A stretch of DNA of 34,010 bases from a virus: positions 1 through 34,010 of IMG/VR virus record IMGVR_UViG_3300027770_000160; one strand, given 5' to 3'. The position numbers were made by a program, and so were the translations under genes. The notes under the pieces are model-generated. The model had not been told where the DNA came from and did no database searches. It saw only the letters and a list, made by a program, of their open reading frames with translations. Numbering within the stretch: the stretch's first letter is position 1; every line of letters begins with the position of its first letter. Positions 14,652 through 22,854 of this stretch are shown in pieces.

Positions 14652-16414
14652 TAGGGCATTCCGTAGAGTCGAAATGTTGAGCCAATGGTCATATTAGCGA
14701 TCTGACTTGTTATAGACAGAGAGGTAATTGCTGCTCCAAGAGTATCATACCCGTATATACGAGACGAACTAATAGCACTGCCAACAGGAGTACTTACTCT
14801 TGATCCAATAAAGTCGGCATGTGACCAATGGGTCTGTGTGCTTGTGTAGTTATATATATATACTGATATTGGAGACCGAGACGTTATTGCGTTAAGTGTC
14901 GCTCCAGAACCCATAGTTCCGGGCGCATATGCTATATATATAAAAGTATCATTAATCCATGCGGTATTTGCGACACCGACATTATATGATCCAAAAAAAT
15001 GGTAATTATACGATGATGTCGATACTCCATTGTATCTTACATACACATAATCATCTAATCCTGCCACCAGACTGCTGCAAGATCCAGTGATGTATAGGGT
15101 TGTGTATGTTTGCGGAATTGAAGAAAATGTAACGGTATTAGTTGCACTCCCCAACGTGGTTGACGCGAGAAGCACCGGCATGCTCGCCGTTGAGTGGACG
15201 TGATCTGAACGGGCAAGGGTGCTTGCGCTCCCTGATGCAGCCGTGGCACCGCCCGTCACCGCGCCCGGTATGCCGAACGCCTCGCGACTATGCCGATGAT
15301 CGGACAGCGCGACGGTGGTTGCGGTGCCCGTCGCCGCCGTGTCGCCGACTGCCGATGCGCCTGCGATGGCTGATCCAGGCATGGCATGGACGTGCGCTGA
15401 GTTGGCGACGGACGCGGCTGCGCCGGTGACGACGGTACCGCCAATGGTGAGCGCGGTCGGCGCTGCATACGTCGGCGTGACCGTCACGCTGCCTGTGGCT
15501 GCGCTGACGCTTATCCCGGTGCCTGCCAGCGCGGTGACGCCCGTGTTGTTGACCGTCATCGTCGTGGTGCCACTGACCGAGATCGCCGTGCCAGCCACGA
15601 TGCTGTTCACGCCCGTCGCACTGACGGTGAGCGCCGTGGTGCCTGACACGCTGATGCCGGTGCCTGCGCTCACGCTGTTGACGCCGGTCGCGGATACGGT
15701 GAGCGCCGTGGTGCCCGACCCGGCAACCGTGATTCCGGTGCCAGCCGTGACGCTCGGAGCGGTAATCGTCACTGCGCCGGTGGCTGACGACACGCTGATG
15801 CCGGACCCGGCCAAGGAGCGCACGCCGGTATTGGTGATTGTGAGATCAGAGGTGCCCGTGATTGACAGGCCGGATGAAACGGAAACGCTGTTGATAGTTC
15901 CGGCTCCGCCACCGCCCGTGCCTGATCCGACCGCACCAGGCACGCCCGGTGGACCCATGGCACCACGCGGCCCGCTCGGTCCGCGATCGCCTTTTTCGCC
16001 CTTCGGTCCCGGCACCGGCGCGGTCGATTCCAGCACGTCAACGCGGTCGACCACCTCAGTGATCACGCCATCCTGTCGCGCGTCTGTCGCCTCGTTGGCC
16101 GTCAACCGTTGCGCAATGCGCACGAGTTCTTGCGCCTGTGCCGCGGTCAGTTCGCGTGTTTCGCCATGCGCCTGATCAATCGCCGACGCGACCTGCTGGA
16201 CGCTTCCGAGGTCGGCGCGCAGGCCGTCAATCAGGCCATCCTGACGCTCGTCCACGCCGTCGGTTGCAACGTGTCTGGCGCGCAATTCGTCCAGTGCCTC
16301 GCGCCGTGCCTTTTCCACATCGTCGATGCGCGTGTGGATCGCACGGGTACGACGCCCCATCTCGCGTGCCAGGATGTGCGCGGCTGCCTCACCGCGCGTA
16401 GTGCCTTCGCTCAC
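14651..16414 (-). CDS. tail fibre with collagen-like stalk and AT-rich distal tip
   Basis: 587 aa, GTG start overlapping the portal stop as GTGA. Residues 1-130 are coiled coil (IDDVEKARREALDELRARHV). Residues 135-165 are collagen-like Gly-X-Y (GPKGEKGDRGPSGPRGAMG). About 198-315 are beta repeats (TAGTGISVSGTTALTVSATGV). His motifs SDHRHS and SDHVHS near 371-407 are typical trimer-forming elements of fibres. From about residue 412 the protein changes to a Tyr/Ser/Thr-rich tip that probably binds the receptor. That tip DNA (about 14654-15165) is clearly AT-richer than the rest. Position between portal and protease is unusual for a fibre. Confidence 0.85.
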   Translation of the reverse strand: MSEGTTRGEAAAHILAREMGRRTRAIHTRIDDVEKARREALDELRARHVATDGVDERQDGLIDGLRADLGSVQQVASAIDQAHGETRELTAAQAQELVRIAQRLTANEATDARQDGVITEVVDRVDVLESTAPVPGPKGEKGDRGPSGPRGAMGPPGVPGAVGSGTGGGGAGTINSVSVSSGLSITGTSDLTITNTGVRSLAGSGISVSSATGAVTITAPSVTAGTGITVAGSGTTALTVSATGVNSVSAGTGISVSGTTALTVSATGVNSIVAGTAISVSGTTTMTVNNTGVTALAGTGISVSAATGSVTVTPTYAAPTALTIGGTVVTGAAASVANSAHVHAMPGSAIAGASAVGDTAATGTATTVALSDHRHSREAFGIPGAVTGGATAASGSASTLARSDHVHSTASMPVLLASTTLGSATNTVTFSSIPQTYTTLYITGSCSSLVAGLDDYVYVRYNGVSTSSYNYHFFGSYNVGVANTAWINDTFIYIAYAPGTMGSGATLNAITSRSPISVYIYNYTSTQTHWSHADFIGSRVSTPVGSAISSSRIYGYDTLGAAITSLSITSQIANMTIGSTFRLYGMP

Positions 16415-18189
16415 TTTTCCGCTCCGAGACTCTCCCGGATCGCCGACGCGATACCGGGGACATCGAGGGACCGCATCGCCATCCCGACAAGCGCGGTGAC
16501 GTCGTCCTCGTGATCGCCGGACAATGTCCGGCCTTCGGTCATTGGCGCATCCGCGCCGTCAAGTTCAGCCACGCGCGCCTTCGCCCACCGCATCGCGCGC
16601 TCGGATTCAGGGCGTGTGCCACCGCCCCACAATGCATGCGCCACAACACCCGGTGACGGGTAGTTGTCCGATTGCGGGTCCGCGTCCGGTGATTGCAAGT
16701 CGACCATGTGCCTCGCAAACCACGCCGCCATGCGACGCGCCTTGTCCTCGCTCACGGTGCCCGCTGCCATCTCGCGCGCTTCGCGCACGGTGCGTGCCAC
16801 GATGCCGTCGCCGGACAATCCCTGTTCATGCCATGCAAGACCCCGGCGTGCGTTCCGGCGCATCCACCCAGGCGCACCGAGCGCGCGCATCTCGATGCCC
16901 GCGGATGCATCGTCCGGCAACGCGTTGCGGTGCGTGATCTCTTCGACGAGCGCGCGCACCGCCGGTGCGTTCGGCAATGGCACGGGTCCGGCCATCGGCC
17001 CGAAGTTGAGCGGCTGGATCAGGCTATCACCGTCGACGCCGACGCTGTTGAGGTTCTCAAGCGCACGGATCTCGTTCACTGACAACCAGCCCCACTGACG
17101 CGCAACCGCGTACGCATCGTAGCGCGACTTGATATCGCCCCGCAGGAGCGCGTCGACTGAATGTTCCACATACAGTGCCTGACGCTCGGAGGGATAGAGC
17201 AGGGTCGCGTACGCCTGTTCCAGTCGCACGCACCACGGCCGGATCGTGTGGACAACGAACTCAATGCTTTGGTGTTCGATGTTGGAATACGTCGCGCGCT
17301 GAAGATCGCCCATCAGATGCAGGGGCACGCGGAAGATGCGCGCAATCTCCTCAATGGAGAAGCGGCGCTGTTCGACAAACTGCGCATCCTGCAGAGGCAT
17401 TCCCATCGACTGCCACTCGATGCCCTCTTCAAGCACCGCGACGCGGTGTGCGTTTTCCAGTCCCCGGTGCGCGGTTTCCCACGATTGTTTCAACCGGACG
17501 GCTGCGTCGTTGGACAAGCGCCCGGCGACTTTCAGCACGCCGCCAGGACGGCCGTTGTTGCCAAAGAACCGTCCGGCAAACTCGCGCTCGGCCTGTTCCA
17601 ACCCGACCGCGTCACGGTGTACCGCTATCGGGGACAGGCCCATCAGGCCATCGGACGACAGGCCACGAACGTGCAGGATTTCATCCGCGGAATAGACGCG
17701 CTGTCCGCCATCATGCGTCGACACGACGTACACGAGGCTAGGAACAGGATCGTTTTCGGTTGCGACATCAATGCGCGCAGTCACGCGGTCCGGCCGAATC
17801 GGCCACAGATACCGGGGTCGGCCCGACGGGTATCGGTCGATCCACGTATACGCGTTGCCCCACAGGAGCAGGCTGGCGAGTTGCTGTTCGCGGTACTCCA
17901 CCGCGGTTTGCCTCGGGTTTGGCCGGTCGTGCAAGATCGGATACAGCGGATGTTCGGTCGCGATGACGCGCCCGCCGTTCCGACGCTCGTACACGCGCAA
18001 CGGCAGGGTCGCGATGGATTCGCTGATGATCCGGACCGCTGCCCAGACGGCAGTCGACCCGACCGCAGTCGCCGGGGTCACCGGACGTCCCGTCGTGTTC
18101 GCGTTCCCGGCCATCGCCTGCGCCAGGTGCGGCCACCAGTAGTTGCGGTTTTCACCGCTGCCGAATAGGGCGCGTCCGATCACGCTCAT
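16411..18189 (-). CDS. portal protein, HK97 family, with C-terminal extension
   Basis: 592 aa from ATG 18189, with GGAGG 8 bases upstream. The body has portal signatures: ATAVGSTAVWAAVRIISESIATLPLRVY, HPLYPILHDRPN, LLLWGNAYTWIDR and the late RIFRVPLHLMGD..ATYSNIEHQSIEF. The portal is the dodecameric DNA gate of the head. The last 160 residues are extra: GWMRRNARRGLAWHEQGLSG, EDKARRMAAWFARHMVDL and YPSPGVVAHALWGG. I recall this kind of segment from separate or protease-linked phage proteins, so this looks like a fusion. It is coupled to the 57-aa membrane peptide by ATGA. Confidence 0.92.
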   Translation of the reverse strand: MSVIGRALFGSGENRNYWWPHLAQAMAGNANTTGRPVTPATAVGSTAVWAAVRIISESIATLPLRVYERRNGGRVIATEHPLYPILHDRPNPRQTAVEYREQQLASLLLWGNAYTWIDRYPSGRPRYLWPIRPDRVTARIDVATENDPVPSLVYVVSTHDGGQRVYSADEILHVRGLSSDGLMGLSPIAVHRDAVGLEQAEREFAGRFFGNNGRPGGVLKVAGRLSNDAAVRLKQSWETAHRGLENAHRVAVLEEGIEWQSMGMPLQDAQFVEQRRFSIEEIARIFRVPLHLMGDLQRATYSNIEHQSIEFVVHTIRPWCVRLEQAYATLLYPSERQALYVEHSVDALLRGDIKSRYDAYAVARQWGWLSVNEIRALENLNSVGVDGDSLIQPLNFGPMAGPVPLPNAPAVRALVEEITHRNALPDDASAGIEMRALGAPGWMRRNARRGLAWHEQGLSGDGIVARTVREAREMAAGTVSEDKARRMAAWFARHMVDLQSPDADPQSDNYPSPGVVAHALWGGGTRPESERAMRWAKARVAELDGADAPMTEGRTLSGDHEDDVTALVGMAMRSLDVPGIASAIRESLGAEK

Positions 18190-18359
18190 CGCTGTTGCCT
18201 CCGTGACGCGCCCAACGCGCCGATCCACAGCAGGATACCGATAAGGCCGAGGATCACTAGCGCAGCCGGTATCGACCACATGCCGACGCCGGTGACTAAC
18301 AGTATCACGCCAATGATGCCGACCGCGTCGATCATGATTGCGCCAACCTCGTCGCTCAT
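18186..18359 (-). CDS. 57-aa two-span membrane peptide between terminase and portal
   Basis: Short but well framed. Its ATG (18359-18357) overlaps the terminase stop as ATGA, and its own TGA overlaps the portal ATG in the same way. The sequence has two hydrophobic segments (VGIIGVILLVTGVGMW and PAALVILGLIGILLWIGAL) and a basic tail (ASRRQQR). GGAGG inside its end serves as the portal ribosome site. Such perfect double coupling argues for a real gene. Function unknown; possibly a membrane protein made early in the late programme, or a stray holin-like peptide. Confidence 0.65.
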   Translation of the reverse strand: MSDEVGAIMIDAVGIIGVILLVTGVGMWSIPAALVILGLIGILLWIGALGASRRQQR

Positions 18360-19888
18360 AGGACCAGCATTCCCCGCTCCTCGTAGACCGATGCGCCCGC
18401 GCCTGCGTTCCGTGACGCCCGGTCGATGCCCATGATCAGCGCCACAATGCCGTCAATGCGCTGTCGCGCCTTGTGTTTTGCCGGTCGCACGTTGCCCGCA
18501 GCGTCGCTGATCACGACCAGATTGTCCGCCTGCCAGCGTAGGATCGGATGGTTCGCGTGCCTCAGTTTGCGCCCCAATGTCAACCCGAGCAACGCGGATG
18601 TCGGCGCTGCCATCGAGGCCATGCCTTGGCTCATCGGTGCCATGTCAATGCCATCCGCCATCAACTCCTGCACGAGTTGCGTAGCCGCCCATCGGTCGTA
18701 ACTGATCCCGCCAACGACGTACCGCCGGGCCAGCGCGTTGACTTCGGCACGGACGTGCGCGTAATCGACCACGTTGCCTGGCGTCAGTGTCAGCAGTCCC
18801 TGCCTCGCCCACACGTCGTACGGCACGCGATCCCGTTCGGACCGGCGCTTGATGTCCTCGGCTGGCAACCAGAAACGCGGAACCACATCGTAGTTCCCGC
18901 CACCGCGCGGGAACACGAGGACGAGCGCCGTCATGTCCGTTGTCGCGGATAGGTCCAGCCCGCCGTAGCAGACTTCACCGTCAAGTTCGTTTTCAAGGTC
19001 CGCAAACGTCACGCCGCCCGCGCAATCGGACCACGCTTCCATCGGCAGGTAGCGGGTCTCCTGATTGACCCATTGGCACAGGTGCAACCGCCGGAACGCA
19101 CTTTCATACGCCGGAACCGCCTTCGCCCTGGCGCATTCGCCTGCAAGATACTCCTCGGTCACGGTGTGCCCGAGTGATGGATTCGCCTTGCGCCAGACCG
19201 CCGGATCATCCCACGGTTCGTCTGGTTCGGCCCCGTACAAGACAGGCAAAAACGACGGATCATCCACGACGCCATCGCGAACCCGCTCGGCATATTCGTG
19301 CAACTGCCCGCCAAGGCTATTGGATTCGAACCCCGCCGTCGTGATGCCGATCATGAGGGGTTGACGACGCGCACCCGTCGAGGTCGAAAGGACGTCCCAG
19401 AGTTCCCGTGACGGCCATGCGTGGACCTCATCGCCGATGATGCAACTCGCATTGAATCCGTGCGACCCGCCTGCGTCCGATGCAATCACGCGCAAAACAG
19501 AGTTCGATGCGCTGTGGATGATCCTGCGCGTTGACGGTACGACCTTCAGGAGTTTTTTCAGGTGCGGTTCCTGCGCGACCATCTCGCGCACGACGTCGAA
19601 CACAATCGCCGCCTGGTCACGATCGACGGCTGCCAGATACACCTCCGCGCCCGGTTCGTTGTCGGCCACAAGTGAATAGAGCGCGATCCCGGCCGCGAGC
19701 GTGGACTTGCCGTTCTTGCGTGGAACCTCGACGTACGCGGTGCGGTACTGACGCGTGCCATCCGGACGGATCGTGCCGTATATCCGGTCAATGATCGCGG
19801 ACTGCCACGGTAGGAGTGTCAGCGGTTGCCCCGCCCATTGACCCTTGGATTGACGCAGGTTCCCGATGAAGTCGACCGCGAATGTCAC
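18356..19888 (-). CDS. terminase large subunit
   Basis: 510 aa, GTG start overlapping the small subunit stop. The N-terminal ATPase has GQWAGQPLTLLPWQ, then Walker-A-like VPRKNGKS at 55-62 and Walker B IIGDE near 150-154. The C-terminal nuclease region has GGLDLSATTDMTALVLVF and SYDRWAATQLVQEL, with acidic residues placed as in Terminase_1 nucleases. It pumps DNA into the prohead and cuts it. The N-terminus is short compared with relatives, beginning close to the ATPase domain. Genes in order small subunit, large subunit, portal are standard. Confidence 0.93.
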   Translation of the reverse strand: MTFAVDFIGNLRQSKGQWAGQPLTLLPWQSAIIDRIYGTIRPDGTRQYRTAYVEVPRKNGKSTLAAGIALYSLVADNEPGAEVYLAAVDRDQAAIVFDVVREMVAQEPHLKKLLKVVPSTRRIIHSASNSVLRVIASDAGGSHGFNASCIIGDEVHAWPSRELWDVLSTSTGARRQPLMIGITTAGFESNSLGGQLHEYAERVRDGVVDDPSFLPVLYGAEPDEPWDDPAVWRKANPSLGHTVTEEYLAGECARAKAVPAYESAFRRLHLCQWVNQETRYLPMEAWSDCAGGVTFADLENELDGEVCYGGLDLSATTDMTALVLVFPRGGGNYDVVPRFWLPAEDIKRRSERDRVPYDVWARQGLLTLTPGNVVDYAHVRAEVNALARRYVVGGISYDRWAATQLVQELMADGIDMAPMSQGMASMAAPTSALLGLTLGRKLRHANHPILRWQADNLVVISDAAGNVRPAKHKARQRIDGIVALIMGIDRASRNAGAGASVYEERGMLVL

Positions 19889-20337
19889 GCGCGTCGCTCA
19901 CGCAGGCGCATCATCGCCTCGATTGGCGACACCGGCGCAAGTTCCGGACGCTCGGCCGGGACCAGCGTCGGCAAACGTGACGCCGGGGTCATTCCAAGTT
20001 CCCGCGCCATCATCCTGATCTTCTCGGCAAGCGCGATGCTGGTGGACAGGAGCGGATGCGGTTTGCCGTCGATCATCAGACCCTCGACTTCAATGACGGC
20101 GTCAATCATCTTCGCGCGATCAACCGTGATCGCAAAGCGTTCGATAATCGGACCCTGGTTCGCGTGCAACCGCCCATCCTCGCGCAAATAGGCGACGGTT
20201 TCCGCCCAGATGCGCTCGGCATTCGGCGTCAATCCGTGAGGCATCTGCGGTTCTGATCCGACGATCTCATCAATTCGCAGTTTTGTGCGGTCGCGGTCTC
20301 GCGATTGTGCGGTCTTTCGCACGCCCCGGACGCTCAT
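19885..20337 (-). CDS. terminase small subunit, P27-like
   Basis: 150 aa; AGGAAG lies 5 bases before the ATG. It is basic at the start (RKTAQSRDRDRTKLR), then LTPNAERIWAETVAYLREDGRL and IERFAITVDRAKMIDAVIEVEG, and HPLLSTSIALAEKIRMMARELGMTPASR. This order (nucleated helix bundle and the late 'a....lG.tPasR') is the P27 small terminase pattern. These proteins recognise the packaging site. It overlaps the large subunit by GTGA and comes right after an HNH gene, as often seen with P27-type terminases. Confidence 0.88.
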   Translation of the reverse strand: MSVRGVRKTAQSRDRDRTKLRIDEIVGSEPQMPHGLTPNAERIWAETVAYLREDGRLHANQGPIIERFAITVDRAKMIDAVIEVEGLMIDGKPHPLLSTSIALAEKIRMMARELGMTPASRLPTLVPAERPELAPVSPIEAMMRLRERRA

Positions 20338-21449
20338 TACTTCTTCCTATTCTCGGTCGCAACTGGCGTCATGATGATCGTTCCGAATGCTCCGCGTATC
20401 TCAATAATCATTGGTAGGGCGGTCTGAATTGCACCACTCGGATTATTCTGTCGCCTTGAATTGCAGCCACGATGTGCCACGCGGACATTCGTCCACGAAT
20501 GTCCGCCACCGTGCGAAGAAGGGACAATGTGATCTACTGAAGGATAGGCGTCGGACAGGTGATTTGCGTCAGCATCGGTGTTCCGTCCGCATATCGCACA
20601 TCGTATGCCGTCACGCTCGATGAGTCGTTCCAAAGTGATCTTTCGACCGAACGTTTCACTAGTGGCTCCGCGTTTGATGGCTTTCCTACGAGCGCGCGAT
20701 GCTCGCTTATTTTCCTGACTGGCAATAATGCGGCATTCTGCACAAAAAGTGGCTTTGTGTCCCAGCCACGTCCGTCCGCATCGCCCACATGACCAACGAC
20801 GTTGTGCAAGTTGTCGCTTGTGCTCGATTCGCTGTTTTGCCAGTCGGCAATCCCTGCTGCAATACCTGGCCGGTGACGAAGGTGATATTGGTTTGCCGCA
20901 AACTCGGCAGAATTGTTCGGTAACTTCTGGCTTCGGTTTTGCTGCGACGAGTCTGCTTTGTATATAGCACTGATGCGAACAATACTTAGACGCATCATTA
21001 GGACTGTTTCCTCTTACAAACTCGTTTCCACATCTGGCGCAGGTGTGTGTTTTTGCAGCCAGCCGACACTGACCGCATCGGTCATGCAACGGTGCGGCAA
21101 CGCCTCCAAACTCAACACCGCAGACGACACAGGATTTTCTTCGCGGATCGCCGCCAGACTGTTCCCATGCGCGGGCCTTTGCCTTTAGGGAGCGCAAACT
21201 ATTTCGTTCTGTGGATCGCAAATGCCTGCATTCATCACTGCAAGTCCAAGATGCTACGCCACGGTCTCCGCGAATAAATCCGATTCCGCAAACCATGCAC
21301 GGACGTGGTTCCGACTGCCAATCACGCTTCCGTGACGCGCTGATGCAGTCGGCGTTGGTGCATACAACAGGCCATGGACCCCTCGTCCCAGGTCGATGCA
21401 GTCCTGCTCCACAAACTCTGCACTTGTGGATTGATCCCGCGTCCTTCAT
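20337..21449 (-). CDS. HNH endonuclease with a long array of CxxC zinc modules
   Basis: 370 aa from ATG 21449 (AGAGG 9 bases upstream); GTG 21473 is less well placed. The first 270 residues hold about a dozen CxxC or CxxxC pairs (CRVCG, CMVCG, CSDEC, CVVCG, CARCG, CSHQC, CSRDC, CGRCG, CAEC), i.e. roughly six treble-clef-like zinc modules. A basic linker and an HNH nuclease core follow (VDHIVPSSHGGG...NVRVAHRGCNSRR). The DNA is AT-richer than its neighbours, mainly 20.7-21.25 kb, which suggests separate origin. It may be a free-standing homing endonuclease, or may aid terminase. Nuclease call is firm; role is inferred. Confidence 0.85.
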   Translation of the reverse strand: MKDAGSIHKCRVCGAGLHRPGTRGPWPVVCTNADCISASRKRDWQSEPRPCMVCGIGFIRGDRGVASWTCSDECRHLRSTERNSLRSLKAKARAWEQSGGDPRRKSCVVCGVEFGGVAAPLHDRCGQCRLAAKTHTCARCGNEFVRGNSPNDASKYCSHQCYIQSRLVAAKPKPEVTEQFCRVCGKPISPSSPARYCSRDCRLAKQRIEHKRQLAQRRWSCGRCGRTWLGHKATFCAECRIIASQENKRASRARRKAIKRGATSETFGRKITLERLIERDGIRCAICGRNTDADANHLSDAYPSVDHIVPSSHGGGHSWTNVRVAHRGCNSRRQNNPSGAIQTALPMIIEIRGAFGTIIMTPVATENRKK

Positions 21450-21477
21450 AATCGCCAGCCTCTTAGGGGCCACGCAT

Positions 21478-21954
21478 TCATTCCGAGGTTGGCGCTGGGA
21501 TACAAGGCAGGGTGCCCGATGGCGACCCCCGCCCCGGCCCCTCGACCTGTTGTTGCATGTTTTGCATAGTCCGACCGATGCTTGGACGCTCTATTCGCGT
21601 CTCGCGCGTTCCGTCGGGTCGCACCCAGTCGCGACGGCCATGCGCCTGCTCGGCTGACCGTTTGCCGTGGCACGAGAGACAAAGCACGCGCAGATTGGCC
21701 TGTTCATGACCGCCGCCCGCGGACAACGGCACGATGTGATCAACGGACAGTTGCGTCGTCGCATTGCACCACTCGCACCACGGATGATCACGCAATGTGC
21801 GAGCGCGGGCGCGATGCCACTCGGCCGTGTGATACACAGGTTCGACCGCCTTGGCGGGCGGAGCGGTCCGATGCGTCCCGCACTTGCGACTGCCTGGCAC
21901 CGACCTGCCTCGGCATCCCGTGACCAAACAGAACGGACGCGGTGCCACTGCCAT
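21478..21954 (-). CDS. HNH endonuclease (terminase-associated type)
   Basis: 158 aa from ATG 21954, with GGAG 8 bases upstream. The core is complete: HTAEWHRARARTLRDHPWCEWC, then LSVDHIVPLSAGGGHEQANLRVLCLSCHGKRS, with Cys60/Cys63 and Cys92/Cys95 for zinc and Asp72-His73 for catalysis. Many siphoviruses have such a small HNH enzyme by the terminase, where it can be needed for packaging (known for HK97 gp74). Here it lies before the larger HNH gene. The C-terminal 40 residues are probably disordered. It overlaps the preceding gene by one base (TGATG). Confidence 0.88.
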   Translation of the reverse strand: MAVAPRPFCLVTGCRGRSVPGSRKCGTHRTAPPAKAVEPVYHTAEWHRARARTLRDHPWCEWCNATTQLSVDHIVPLSAGGGHEQANLRVLCLSCHGKRSAEQAHGRRDWVRPDGTRETRIERPSIGRTMQNMQQQVEGPGRGSPSGTLPCIPAPTSE

Positions 21955-22187
21955 CAGCGTCGCTCCACGTCGGTTGGTCCGTGACGCGTGACATTGGCGC
22001 GCCGGTTGGTCACATGACCGCACCGTTCGCATGTCACCCGGACCATCGCTGCCGCCGGGTCAATCACCGTCTCGCGACCACGCACGCGTGACACGACGGC
22101 ACCGGACGCCTCAACGACGCCAAGGACGTGATTGCATTGCGCGCACCGGATCGTTGCCACGTCGTCCCAATCATGCCACACGCTCAC
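21954..22187 (-). CDS. small zinc-ribbon protein (Com-like shape)
   Basis: 77 aa, GTG start overlapping the RusA stop as GTGA. Two CxxC knuckles (IRCAQCNHVLGVV and VTCERCGHVTNRR) are separated by about 34 residues, giving one zinc ribbon with a basic end. The layout resembles the small Com-type translational activator of Mu, but that likeness is only in form. It could bind nucleic acid and regulate a neighbouring gene. No other function is visible. Confidence 0.6.
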   Translation of the reverse strand: MSVWHDWDDVATIRCAQCNHVLGVVEASGAVVSRVRGRETVIDPAAAMVRVTCERCGHVTNRRANVTRHGPTDVERR

Positions 22188-22525
22188 GACAGCGCTACCA
22201 CGCTGACCTCGACGCGTGGTGCGCGCTTGTCCTCGTACCGCTGCGCGGTGATCTGCTCGACCTGCTGGTCATCATGGTAGGCCAGCGACTGGAGCGCGTC
22301 GAGGGTCGCCTTCAAAATATTGTCCAGGTCTCCCCGTCGGCGTGGCCGGTACACATCGAGGAACACCGCCACGGGTCCGAGGATCGGCGTGACGCCTTGC
22401 ACCATCGCGATCATCCGCACCGCATGCCGGAATGCCAACGCCTCCGGCGTCAGTGCCAGATGGCCCCGCGCCCGACGGTACATGTGGTTGACGGTCGGTG
22501 GGTACGGCAGGATCAGTGTTGTCAC
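22184..22525 (-). CDS. rusA: RusA-type Holliday junction resolvase
   Basis: 113 aa from GTG 22525, with GGGAGG upstream. It starts LILPYPPTVNHMYRR, the conserved substrate-binding opening of RusA proteins. The catalytic acidic motif RPRRRGDLDNILKATLDAL (Asp66, Asp68) and the following YHDDQQVEQI (Asp85, Asp86) are intact. The enzyme cuts branched DNA as a dimer, resolving replication or recombination intermediates before packaging. It lies just upstream of the zinc-ribbon and HNH genes, at the transition to the packaging module. Confidence 0.9.
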   Translation of the reverse strand: MTTLILPYPPTVNHMYRRARGHLALTPEALAFRHAVRMIAMVQGVTPILGPVAVFLDVYRPRRRGDLDNILKATLDALQSLAYHDDQQVEQITAQRYEDKRAPRVEVSVVALS

Positions 22526-22854
22526 AGCGCCACCTCCCACGTGGACCGCGGGCACACGAACCGGATTGTCCGCGGTACGCCGCCCGTGACGCTGTCGCCC
22601 GGTTCGAACGCCCACGCGACAAGCACGAATGATCGCCAGTGGTTAGCGTTGCCGAGTTCCTCGTCCTCCGCGTCGGCCTGGCGGATGGCGTCCCACAACT
22701 CCTCGGGCGACCCGAGATCCGGACGCGGTGGGTAGATGATCCGGAGTTCCTGCAAGACGTCCTCGGTCTCCACCTGCATCGTGACACCGCACGGTTGCGC
22801 CCTGATCCACACGATTAGGCGTGCTGGCAACCCAAACCCGTCAATCAATGGCAT
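22522..22854 (-). CDS. protein of unknown function between sigma factor and RusA
   Basis: 110 aa from ATG 22854, with GGGG upstream; the frame continues further upstream, but inside the sigma gene, and reads unlike a protein. It starts MPLIDGFGLPARLIVWIRAQPCG, then an acidic helix region (EELWDAIRQADAEDEELGN) and C-terminal strands (FVLVAWAFEPGDSV). It overlaps the sigma gene stop by 10 bp and RusA by 4. I do not recognise it. The co-expression implied by the overlaps is the only clue. Confidence 0.5.
   Translation of the reverse strand: MPLIDGFGLPARLIVWIRAQPCGVTMQVETEDVLQELRIIYPPRPDLGSPEELWDAIRQADAEDEELGNANHWRSFVLVAWAFEPGDSVTGGVPRTIRFVCPRSTWEVAL

Noticed and set aside
15315-16175. Plus-strand 286-aa frame rich in Val, Pro, Ala
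   Set aside because: Antisense of the collagen-like and beta-repeat part of the fibre gene; no ribosome site and no neighbours on that strand.
17161-18168. Plus-strand 335-aa frame opposite the portal gene
   Set aside because: The opposite strand encodes a clear HK97 portal; the plus frame has no motif.
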